Made by a program: the position numbers and the translations under genes | Assembly (NCBI GenBank): GCA_006227805.1 | Contig: SBFT01000221.1 | Coordinates: 1-5,907, forward strand | Origin: Paracoccaceae bacterium | Lineage (GTDB): Bacteria; Pseudomonadota; Alphaproteobacteria; Rhodobacterales; Rhodobacteraceae | Direction of reading: 5' to 3' | Length of the DNA stretch: 5,907 nucleotides | Notes under the pieces: generated by a model | Seen by the model: the letters and a program-made list of their open reading frames with translations, nothing else | Database searches by the model: none | What the model was told of the DNA's origin: nothing | Part shown: one piece after another, positions 1-5,907 of the stretch | Position numbering within the stretch: position 1 is the stretch's first letter | How the letters are laid out: each line of letters opens with the position of its first letter

Positions 1-12
1 CGCACCAGATGA
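1..12 (+). CDS. Possible 3' end of rsmH (16S rRNA methyltransferase), four codons only
   Basis: The first twelve bases read as Arg-Thr-Arg-stop, with the TGA at 10-12 overlapping the ftsL ATG at 9-11 in an ATGA arrangement. The same overlap is seen at two other junctions in this window. In dcw clusters the gene before ftsL is normally rsmH (mraW), so this may be its end. Three codons cannot identify a protein. The call rests on synteny and the overlap pattern alone, and the TGA could equally be chance. Confidence 0.25.
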   Translation, partial: RTR

Positions 13-365
13 AGACGCTGCTCTATATCCTGACCGCCGCCGCCGTGATCGGCCTGTCCTTCTGGGCCTACCGCGAGAATTACCGCACCCAGGCCGTACT
101 GGACGAAAGCCGGTCGCTGCAATACCAGATCGGAGAGGCGCGCGCCCGTCTGAACGTGCTGAATGCCGAATGGGCCTATCTGAACCGCCCCGACCGGCTG
201 CGCGAACTGGCCGACCTGAACTTCGACCGTCTGGGCCTCTTGCCGCTGCGCGCCGACCAGTTCGGCCGCGTGGACGAGGTCAGTTTCCCGCCGCCGCTCC
301 TTCTGCCCATCACGGACCCGGTCGAGGTTTCGGCCTTCGCCCAGGACGGGAGGCAGGAGCCATGA
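9..365 (+). CDS. ftsL: Cell division protein FtsL
   Basis: This 118-residue protein has the FtsL layout: a very short cytoplasmic start, one membrane segment (about residues 4-21), then a periplasmic stretch with heptad-like spacing (about 25-58) suited to a coiled coil. The motif EWAYLNRPDRL (54-64) is what I recall from alphaproteobacterial FtsL. The tail is Pro-rich (PPPLLLP, 94-100) and ends in charged residues. The length is close to the 121 residues of E. coli FtsL. In known systems FtsL forms a complex with FtsB and FtsQ that activates FtsW-FtsI at the septum. The place directly before ftsI, overlapping it by ATGA, is the classic ftsL position. FtsL sequences diverge strongly, so synteny carries much of the call. 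The ATG at 9 puts the membrane segment right at the N-terminus as expected, but only eight bases lie upstream, so a slightly earlier start cannot be excluded. Confidence 0.88.
   Translation: MKTLLYILTAAAVIGLSFWAYRENYRTQAVLDESRSLQYQIGEARARLNVLNAEWAYLNRPDRLRELADLNFDRLGLLPLRADQFGRVDEVSFPPPLLLPITDPVEVSAFAQDGRQEP
348..353 (+). promoter_or_regulatory. Ribosome binding site of ftsI, inside ftsL
   Basis: GGGAGG lies eight bases before the ATG at 362, within the last codons of ftsL. It supports 362 as the true ftsI start over the in-frame ATG at 170, which lies deep inside ftsL. A second AGGAG at 355-359 is too close to the ATG to be the main site. Confidence 0.65.
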
Positions 366-2149
366 TCCGCACCCCCCTGCGCCCGCTGGCCCGCATCCTG
401 CCCGCCCGCGCCAAGGGCGAGAACCCCGACGCGATCGAACGCGAGAATATCCGCCTGCGTCACGAGGAGATGCAGGACCGCGCCCGCGCCCGCGCCGAAA
501 GCCGCCTTCTGGTGCTGGGTCTGTTCTTCTTCTGCGCCTTCATCGTCGTGGGCGGCCGGATGGGGGTTCTGGCCATGTCCGAACCCGTCGAGCCGGTGGC
601 CCGGGCCATCGGCGCCCCGATCGCCGCGCAGCGCGCCGACATCGTCGATCGCGACGGCCGGATCCTGGCCACCAATTTCGAGACCCACAGCCTCTATGCC
701 CAGCCGCCCCAGCTGATCGATCCCCTGGGTGCCGCGAAGCGCCTGTCCGAGATCTTCCCCGATCTCGACCATGACAGGCTGGTCCGGGATTTCACCGGCG
801 AGCGCAAGTTCGTCTGGATCAAGCGCAAGATCAGCCCCGAACAGAAGCAGGCGGTGCACGACATCGGCGAACCCGGCCTGATGTTCGGCCCGCGCGAGAT
901 GCGCCTCTATCCCAACGGCCGCCTTGCCGCCCATGTGCTGGGCGGCGCCGGCTTCGGCAAGGAAGGCGTCAACGCCGCCGAGGTGATCGGCATCGCGGGC
1001 GTCGAGAAGCAGTTCGACACCTACCTGCGCGACCCCGCCAATGGCGGGCGTCCGCTGGAATTGTCGCTGGACCTGACGATCCAGGCGGCGGCCGAACAGG
1101 TGCTTTACGGCGGCATGAAGCTGATGAACGCCAAGGGCGCCACCTCGATCCTGATGGATGTCCATACCGGCGAGGTGATCTCGGTCGTCAGCCTGCCCGA
1201 CTTCGACCCCAACGACCGCCCCCGCCCGCCCACCTCGGGCGAGCCCGCCGACAGCCCGCTCTTCAACCGGGCGGTTCAGGGCGTCTATGAACTGGGTTCG
1301 ACGCTCAAGATCTTCGCCGCCGCGCAGGCGATCGACCTGGGGCTGGTGAATGCCGACACCATCGTGGACGCGTCGGGCCCCATGCGCATCGGCCGCTTCC
1401 CGATCGGCGAGTTCCGCAACAGGAATTACGGCAAGATCAGCGTCTCGGACGTGATCGTGCATTCCTCGAACCGCGGCACTGGGCGGCTGGCCCTGATGAT
1501 CGGGGCCGAACGCCAGCGCGCCTTCCTCGACAATCTGGGGATGCTCGACCCGACCCCCTTCGAGATCGTCGAGGCGGCGGGTGGCCAGCCGCTCTTTCCC
1601 AAGCGCTGGGGCGATCTGTCGACCGTCACCATCTCGTATGGTCACGGCCTGTCGAACACGCCGATGCACCTGGCGGCGGGCTATGCCGCGATCGCCAATG
1701 GCGGCCATTACGTCAGCCCGACGATCCTCAAGCAATCCGGTCCCCAGCTGGGTCCGCGCGTGATGTCCCAGAGGGCCGCGGCCGCTGCGCGCGACATGCT
1801 GCGCGCCGCCGTGCTCAAGGGCACCGCCAGCTTCGCCGATGTTCCGGGCTATGCGGTGGGTGGCAAGACCGGCACCGCCGACAAGCCCAAGGCGCGCGGC
1901 GGCGGCTATTACGAGGACAAGGTGATCGCCACCTTCGCGGCGATCTTTCCCTCGAACGATCCCAAATACGTGCTGGTCGTGACGCTGGACGAACCCGTCG
2001 AGACATCGGGCCCCGAGCCCCGGCGCACCGCCGGCTGGACCGCCGTTCCCATCGCCGCCGAGATGATCGCGCGGATCGCCCCGCTCCTCGGCCTGCGGCC
2101 GCAAGTTGAACCCGCGGACACGGCTGGTATAACGCTGACGTCGAACTAG
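362..2149 (+). CDS. ftsI: Septal peptidoglycan D,D-transpeptidase FtsI (PBP3)
   Basis: This 595-residue class B penicillin-binding protein (E. coli FtsI has 588) cross-links septal peptidoglycan in the periplasm, working with FtsW. It has a basic, charged cytoplasmic tail of about 47 residues and one membrane anchor (about 48-70). The PBP dimerisation domain opens with RADIVDRDG (91-99) and contains RLYP (181-184) and GIAGVEKQFD (210-219). The transpeptidase domain starts near residue 255. Its three active-site motifs are complete: STLK with nucleophile Ser313, SSN at 368-370, and KTGT at 502-505. There is no PASTA domain, which separates it from Gram-positive PBP2x types. The ATG at 362 overlaps the ftsL stop and has a good ribosome binding site; an in-frame ATG at 170 would add 64 Pro/Arg-rich residues read out of frame through ftsL and is rejected. 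Being a beta-lactam target is family knowledge. Confidence 0.97.
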   Translation: MIRTPLRPLARILPARAKGENPDAIERENIRLRHEEMQDRARARAESRLLVLGLFFFCAFIVVGGRMGVLAMSEPVEPVARAIGAPIAAQRADIVDRDGRILATNFETHSLYAQPPQLIDPLGAAKRLSEIFPDLDHDRLVRDFTGERKFVWIKRKISPEQKQAVHDIGEPGLMFGPREMRLYPNGRLAAHVLGGAGFGKEGVNAAEVIGIAGVEKQFDTYLRDPANGGRPLELSLDLTIQAAAEQVLYGGMKLMNAKGATSILMDVHTGEVISVVSLPDFDPNDRPRPPTSGEPADSPLFNRAVQGVYELGSTLKIFAAAQAIDLGLVNADTIVDASGPMRIGRFPIGEFRNRNYGKISVSDVIVHSSNRGTGRLALMIGAERQRAFLDNLGMLDPTPFEIVEAAGGQPLFPKRWGDLSTVTISYGHGLSNTPMHLAAGYAAIANGGHYVSPTILKQSGPQLGPRVMSQRAAAAARDMLRAAVLKGTASFADVPGYAVGGKTGTADKPKARGGGYYEDKVIATFAAIFPSNDPKYVLVVTLDEPVETSGPEPRRTAGWTAVPIAAEMIARIAPLLGLRPQVEPADTAGITLTSN

Positions 2150-2154
2150 CGGGC

Positions 2155-2160
2155 GGGGGA
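2155..2160 (+). promoter_or_regulatory. Weak ribosome binding site of murE
   Basis: GGGGGA ends ten bases before the murE ATG, in the 21-base gap after the ftsI stop (TAG 2147-2149). It is a poorer match to the anti-Shine-Dalgarno sequence than the sites of ftsI and murF. A G-rich stretch at 2164-2169 is too close to the start to serve. No promoter or terminator fits in this gap, so murE is probably read from the upstream transcript. Confidence 0.4.
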
Positions 2161-2170
2161 TCAGGCGGGC

Positions 2171-3652
2171 ATGGCTCAGGCGGCACGGACACTCGGCCAG
2201 TTGGGCCTGACCGCACAGGCGGGCCGCGATCCGGCGATCACGGGCCTCGCCGTCGACAGCCGCCAGGTCAGGGACGGCTTTCTCTTCGCGGCGCTTCCCG
2301 GCACCAGGGTGCATGGCGGCGAATTCATCCGGTTCGCCCTGCGCCAGGGCGCGGCGGCGGTGCTGACCGACGCCGCGGGCGCGGCGCTTGCGCAGGCCGA
2401 ACTCGCCGCCTCCGGCGCGGCGCTGGTGGTGGTCGAGGATCCGCGCCAGGCGCTGGCCTTCGCGGCCGCGCTCTGGTTCGGCGCACAGCCCGGCGTCATG
2501 GTCGCGGTGACGGGCACCAACGGCAAGACATCCGTCGCCAGCTTCGTGCGCCAGATCTGGACCGAACTGGGCCACAAGGCCGTGAACGTGGGCACGACCG
2601 GCGTCGAAGGCGCCTGGACGACGCCGCTCGCCCATACCACGCCCGAGCCGATCACGCTCCACCGCGTGCTGGCCGAGGCCGCGCGGGCCGGCGTCACCCA
2701 TGCCGCGATGGAGGCATCGAGCCATGGCCTGGAACAGCGCCGCCTCGACGCGGTGCAGCTGCGCGCGGCGGCGTTTTCGAACCTGACCCAGGATCACCTC
2801 GACTATCACCCCACCTTCGAGGATTACTGCGCCGCCAAGGCCGGTCTCTTCGCCCGCGTCCTGCCGCCCGACGGCATCGCGGTCATCAACCTCGAGGACC
2901 CGCGCGGCGTCGACATGCGCGCCATCGCCACTGCGCGCGGCCAGCAGGTGATCGGCGTCGGCCGCGGCATGGGTGATCTGAACCTCCTGACCCAGCGCTT
3001 CGACAGCACCGGACAGGACCTGCGCTTCGCCTGGCAGGGCGTGCCCCAGGTCCGGCGGCTGAACCTGATCGGCGGGTTCCAGGCCGAAAACGTGCTGCTG
3101 GCCTGCGGTCTGTGCATCGCGGCCGGAGACGATCCGGCGGCGGTCTTCGACACGCTGCCGCATCTGGGCACCGTGCGCGGGCGGATGCAGCTGGCCGCGA
3201 CGCGGGCCAACGGGGCGGCGGTCTATGTCGATTACGCCCATACGCCCGACGCCGTGGCGACCGCGCTGAAGGCCCTGCGCCCGCATGTGATCGGGCGCCT
3301 TGTGGCGATCATCGGCGCGGGCGGCGACCGCGACCGCACCAAGCGCCCCCTGATGGGGCAGGCCGCGCACGAGAACGCCGACCTCGTCTTCGTGACCGAC
3401 GACAACCCGCGCAGCGAGGACCCCGCCGCCATCCGCGCCGCGGTGCTGGCGGGTGCGCCGGACGCGGTCGAGGTGGCCGACCGGGCCGAGGCGATCCTGC
3501 GCGGCGTCGATGTCCTGGGTCCGGGCGACGCGCTCCTGATCGCGGGCAAGGGCCATGAGACCGGGCAGATCGTGGGTGACGACGTCCTGCCCTTCGATGA
3601 TGTCGAACAGGCCTCGGTCGCGGTGGCGGCCTTGGAAGGAGGCAGGGCATGA
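2171..3652 (+). CDS. murE: UDP-MurNAc-L-Ala-D-Glu:meso-diaminopimelate ligase MurE
   Basis: This 493-residue cytoplasmic Mur ligase adds the third stem-peptide residue, using ATP, to UDP-MurNAc-L-Ala-D-Glu. Three domains are visible. The N-terminal UDP-binding domain carries VDSRQVRDG at 28-36. The central ATPase domain carries the P-loop GTNGKT (115-120, Lys119), the substrate motif TTPE (156-159), EASSHG (181-186), and Lys223 in an AAK context, which matches the lysine carbamylated in E. coli MurE (Lys224). The C-terminal domain carries YVDYAHTPD (352-360), GAGGDRDRTKRP (382-393), DNPR (411-414) and GKGHE (459-463). DNPR is the known signature for meso-diaminopimelate rather than lysine, so a DAP-type wall is expected. 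ATG 2171 is the first start codon after the ftsI stop in this frame, and the length is normal. The end overlaps murF by ATGA, implying coupled translation. ftsI and murE happen to share a reading frame, separated by the ftsI stop, so this is not a fusion. Confidence 0.98.
   Translation: MAQAARTLGQLGLTAQAGRDPAITGLAVDSRQVRDGFLFAALPGTRVHGGEFIRFALRQGAAAVLTDAAGAALAQAELAASGAALVVVEDPRQALAFAAALWFGAQPGVMVAVTGTNGKTSVASFVRQIWTELGHKAVNVGTTGVEGAWTTPLAHTTPEPITLHRVLAEAARAGVTHAAMEASSHGLEQRRLDAVQLRAAAFSNLTQDHLDYHPTFEDYCAAKAGLFARVLPPDGIAVINLEDPRGVDMRAIATARGQQVIGVGRGMGDLNLLTQRFDSTGQDLRFAWQGVPQVRRLNLIGGFQAENVLLACGLCIAAGDDPAAVFDTLPHLGTVRGRMQLAATRANGAAVYVDYAHTPDAVATALKALRPHVIGRLVAIIGAGGDRDRTKRPLMGQAAHENADLVFVTDDNPRSEDPAAIRAAVLAGAPDAVEVADRAEAILRGVDVLGPGDALLIAGKGHETGQIVGDDVLPFDDVEQASVAVAALEGGRA
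3636..3642 (+). promoter_or_regulatory. Strong ribosome binding site of murF, inside murE
   Basis: AAGGAGG, within the longer GGAAGGAGG, ends six bases before the murF ATG at 3649. It is the best Shine-Dalgarno match in the window. It lies in the last codons of murE and fixes the murF start at the ATGA overlap. Confidence 0.8.
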
Positions 3653-5082
3653 CACTCTGGACAGCCGAGGAAGCCGCCGCCGCGACCGGTGGCAAGGCGA
3701 CGGGCGACTGGGCCGCGACGGGCGTCTCGATCGACACCCGCACGCTGGAACGCGGCGATCTCTTCGTGGCGCTGACCGCCGCCCGCGACGGCCATGATTT
3801 CGTCTCGCAGGCCTTCGCGCGGGGGGCTGCCGCGGCGATGGTGGCCTATATCCCCGAAGACGTGGACACCGAAGCCCCGCTGCTGATCGTCGAGGATGTG
3901 CAGAAGGCGCTGGAAGACCTGGGCCGCGCCGCGCGCGCGCGCACGGCGGCGCGCGTCGTGGCGATCACCGGCAGCGTCGGCAAGACCTCGACCAAGGAGA
4001 TGCTGGCGCGGATCCTGGCCGACCAGGGCCGCACCCATGCCAGCGTCGCCTCCTACAACAACCAGTGGGGCGTCCCCCTGACCCTGGCGCGGATGCCCGC
4101 CGATACCGAATACGCCGTGATCGAGATCGGCATGAACCATCCGGGCGAGATCGCGCCCCTGTCGCGGCAGGCCCGGCCGCATGTGGCGCTGATCACTACC
4201 ATCGCGGCGGCGCATCTCGAGGCGTTCGAGAACATCGACGGCATCGCGGTCGAGAAGGCCTCGATCCTCGACGGTCTGGAACCGGGCGGCGTCGCGATCC
4301 TGAACACCGATGTGGACCAGGCCCCGATCCTGCGCGCCAAGGCCGACGAAGTGGGCTGCCGTGCCCTCGGGTTCGGGCGGACGGCCCGGGATTACGTCCT
4401 GACCGATGTCGGCCTGCGCGAAGACGTCACGGTGGTGCAGGCAAGCGCGCTGGGCGTCCCGGTCGTCTTCAAGATCGCGACGCTGGGCGCGCATTTCGCG
4501 ATGAACGCGCTGGCGGCGCTGGGCGCGGCGCAGGCGCTGGGCGCCGACCTGGCGCTGGCCGCGCAGTCGCTCGGCCGCTGGAGCCCCTATCACGGCCGCG
4601 GCGTGCGCGAGACGATCCGCCTCGACCGGGTCGATCGCGACCTGACGCTGGAACTGATCGACGATAGCTACAACGCCAATCCCACCTCGATGCAGGCGGC
4701 CCTGGACGTGCTGGCCGCGACCCGGCCGCGCGACAATACCGGACGCGTCAGCCGGGGCCGCCGGATCGCCGTCATCGGCGACATGCGCGAACTGGGCCCC
4801 ACCGAGGGCGCGCTGCACGAGGCGCTGGCCGATCTGCCCGCGATGGCCCGGATCGACGTGGTCCACTGCGTGGGCCCCCTGATGGCGCGCCTGTGGGAGG
4901 CCCTGCCCGAGCCCAGGCGCGGCCTCAGGACCGAGACCGCCGCCGAGATGGCGGGCAGCCTCGCGCGCAAGCTCGATTCCGGCGATGTCGTGCTGGTCAA
5001 GGCCTCGCTGTCCATGGGTCTTGCGGTGGTCGTTGACGCGATCCGCAAAATGGGCCATGGCGGCGCGGAAGACGACGAATGA
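3649..5082 (+). CDS. murF: UDP-MurNAc-tripeptide:D-alanyl-D-alanine ligase MurF
   Basis: This 477-residue cytoplasmic Mur ligase joins D-Ala-D-Ala to UDP-MurNAc-tripeptide, the last cytoplasmic step before the lipid stage. The N-terminal domain has IDTRTLERGDLFVAL (28-42). An Ala/Arg-rich linker (about 93-102) leads into the ATPase domain with P-loop GSVGKTS (108-114, Lys112), NNQWGVP (137-143) and EIGMNHPGEI (159-168). The C-terminal domain has DDSYNANPTSM (338-348) and GDMRELG (377-383). NNQWGVP, EIGMNHPGEI and DSYNANP are typical of MurF and separate it from MurC, MurD and MurE. Length is near the E. coli value of 452, with a short extra Arg-rich loop around 360-372. Near the end, KASLSM (451-456) stands where I recall K-G-S-R in E. 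coli MurF; the effect is unknown. The start overlaps the murE stop by ATGA and has a strong ribosome binding site. Confidence 0.97.
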   Translation: MTLWTAEEAAAATGGKATGDWAATGVSIDTRTLERGDLFVALTAARDGHDFVSQAFARGAAAAMVAYIPEDVDTEAPLLIVEDVQKALEDLGRAARARTAARVVAITGSVGKTSTKEMLARILADQGRTHASVASYNNQWGVPLTLARMPADTEYAVIEIGMNHPGEIAPLSRQARPHVALITTIAAAHLEAFENIDGIAVEKASILDGLEPGGVAILNTDVDQAPILRAKADEVGCRALGFGRTARDYVLTDVGLREDVTVVQASALGVPVVFKIATLGAHFAMNALAALGAAQALGADLALAAQSLGRWSPYHGRGVRETIRLDRVDRDLTLELIDDSYNANPTSMQAALDVLAATRPRDNTGRVSRGRRIAVIGDMRELGPTEGALHEALADLPAMARIDVVHCVGPLMARLWEALPEPRRGLRTETAAEMAGSLARKLDSGDVVLVKASLSMGLAVVVDAIRKMGHGGAEDDE

Positions 5083-5086
5083 AGGG
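5081..5086 (+). promoter_or_regulatory. Ribosome binding site of mraY, overlapping the murF stop
   Basis: GAAGGG shares two bases with the murF TGA (5080-5082) and ends nine bases before the ATG at 5096. A ribosome finishing murF would sit on this site, which favours coupled translation. It supports 5096 as the mraY start; the ATG at 5079-5081 is in another frame. Confidence 0.6.
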
Positions 5087-5095
5087 CCGACCCCC

Positions 5096-5907
5096 ATGCT
5101 CTACTGGTTGACCGCGCTGTCGGACGGGGGGGACTTCTTCAACCTCTTCCGCTACATCACCTTCCGCGCGGGCGGGGCCTTCATGACCGCGCTGATCTTC
5201 GGGTTCCTCTTCGGGCGCCCGCTGATCGACGTGCTGCGCCGCCGCCAGGGCAAGGGCCAGCCGATCCGCAGCGACGGGCCCGAGGGCCATTTCACCAAGG
5301 CGGGCACGCCCACGATGGGCGGCCTCCTGATCGTGGGGGCGCTGGCGACGTCGACGCTGCTCTGGGCGCGGCTCGACAACGGCTTCATCTGGCTGATCCT
5401 GTTCGTGACGCTCTCCTTCGCGCTGATCGGGTTCGCCGATGACTACGCCAAGGTCTCGAAACAGAACGTCAAGGGCGTGCCGGGCAAGCTGCGGCTGGCG
5501 CTCGGTATCCTGATCGCGGGGATCGCGGGTTACTGGGCCGCCACGATGCATCCCGAGGCGCTGACCAACCAGCTGGCGCTTCCGGTCTTCAAGGACACCC
5601 TGATCTATCTGGGCATCCTCTTCGTGCCCTTCGCCGTCGTCGTCATCGTCGGCAGCGCCAACGCCGTGAACCTGACCGACGGCCTGGATGGCCTGGCGAT
5701 CATGCCCGTGATGATCGCGGCCGGCACGCTGGGCATCATCGCCTATGCGGTGGGCCGCGTCGACTTCACCGAATATCTCGACGTCCATTACGTCCCCGGC
5801 ACGGGCGAGATCCTGGTCTTCACCGCCGCCCTCTTCGGCGGCGGGCTGGGCTTTCTGTGGTACAACGCGCCGCCTGCCGCCGTCTTCATGGGCGACACCG
5901 GTTCGCT
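5096..5907 (+). CDS. mraY: Phospho-N-acetylmuramoyl-pentapeptide-transferase MraY, 3' end cut by window
   Basis: MraY transfers phospho-MurNAc-pentapeptide from UDP to undecaprenyl phosphate in the inner membrane, making lipid I. The window holds 270 full codons plus two bases; E. coli MraY has 360 residues, so about 90 are missing through truncation by the window, not by mutation. At least seven hydrophobic segments are visible (roughly 25-45, 73-92, 97-114, 133-149, 169-188, 200-220 and 240-256). Conserved motifs include GPEGHFTKAGTPTMGG (61-76), FADDYAK (113-119), NAVNLTDGLDGLA (189-201) and FMGDTGS at the end (264-270). The catalytic aspartates fall at 115, 116 and 267, the same numbers as in E. 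coli, which supports the start at 5096 and shows no insertion or deletion overall between them. The C-terminal triple-histidine motif lies beyond the window. The gene begins 13 bases after murF. Confidence 0.98.
   Translation, partial: MLYWLTALSDGGDFFNLFRYITFRAGGAFMTALIFGFLFGRPLIDVLRRRQGKGQPIRSDGPEGHFTKAGTPTMGGLLIVGALATSTLLWARLDNGFIWLILFVTLSFALIGFADDYAKVSKQNVKGVPGKLRLALGILIAGIAGYWAATMHPEALTNQLALPVFKDTLIYLGILFVPFAVVVIVGSANAVNLTDGLDGLAIMPVMIAAGTLGIIAYAVGRVDFTEYLDVHYVPGTGEILVFTAALFGGGLGFLWYNAPPAAVFMGDTGS

Noticed and set aside
170..361. A 64-residue N-terminal extension of ftsI from ATG 170
   Set aside because: It would be read through ftsL in another frame and gives Pro/Arg/Gly-rich sequence unlike any FtsI tail. 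The ATG at 362 has a better ribosome binding site and the expected overlap.
2150..2170. Promoter or terminator in the ftsI-murE gap
   Set aside because: Only 21 bases, with no hairpin followed by a T run and no -35/-10 pair.
3112..3558. Alternative-frame + strand open frame inside murE (148 codons), with similar ones in murF (4065-4667)
   Set aside because: The translations are dominated by Arg, Gly, Ala and Pro, as expected for out-of-frame reading of GC-rich coding DNA, and they lie inside intact conserved genes.
176..3655. A 1159-codon open frame on the - strand across ftsI and murE
   Set aside because: It is codon-aligned antisense to two certain genes and is open only because they lack TTA, CTA and TCA codons. 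The translation is His/Arg/Gly/Asp-rich with no recognisable domain.
3232..5097. A 621-codon open frame on the - strand across the end of murE and all of murF
   Set aside because: It is in codon-aligned register with murF, shows the same low-complexity composition, and has no recognisable domain.
5079..5098. Alternative mraY or small gene start at ATG 5079
   Set aside because: This ATG is in a different frame from mraY and opens a Pro/Arg-rich reading with no family match. The MraY residue numbers fit a start at 5096.
4997..5788. A 263-codon open frame on the - strand across mraY
   Set aside because: It is codon-aligned antisense to mraY and very rich in charged residues, the complement of hydrophobic membrane codons, so it is a shadow.

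Overview
The window is a contiguous piece of a bacterial division and cell wall (dcw) cluster. All genes are on the + strand in the order ftsL, ftsI, murE, murF, mraY. The organism is almost certainly an alphaproteobacterium of the Rhodobacteraceae, and Paracoccus or a close relative is my best guess. Three things suggest this: the high GC content (about two thirds by eye, with G/C at nearly all third codon positions), the gene order, and the look of the proteins (the FtsL WAYLNRPDRL motif, the basic cytoplasmic tail of FtsI, the start of MraY). The genus is inferred from memory of these families, not from a search.

Layout: ftsL (9-365) is a small bitopic divisome protein. ftsI (362-2149) is the septal peptidoglycan transpeptidase, PBP3. 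murE (2171-3652) is the meso-diaminopimelate-adding ligase. murF (3649-5082) is the D-Ala-D-Ala-adding ligase. mraY (5096 to the window end) is the lipid I synthase, cut at residue 270 with about 90 residues missing. The first 12 bases may be the last codons of rsmH, the usual upstream neighbour, but this is only a hint.

The genes are packed tightly. ftsL/ftsI and murE/murF share ATGA start-stop overlaps, ftsI to murE is 21 nt, and murF to mraY is 13 nt with the ribosome binding site overlapping the murF stop. I see no room for an internal promoter or terminator, so this looks like one transcript with coupled translation whose promoter lies upstream.

Functionally, MurE and MurF complete the UDP-MurNAc-pentapeptide in the cytoplasm, and MraY moves phospho-MurNAc-pentapeptide onto undecaprenyl phosphate in the inner membrane. 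After later steps encoded elsewhere, FtsI cross-links the septal wall inside a divisome that includes FtsL. All key catalytic motifs that fall inside the window are intact. I find no mobile element, RNA gene, CRISPR array, foreign-looking segment or new system; this is an ordinary core-genome region and the findings are minor.
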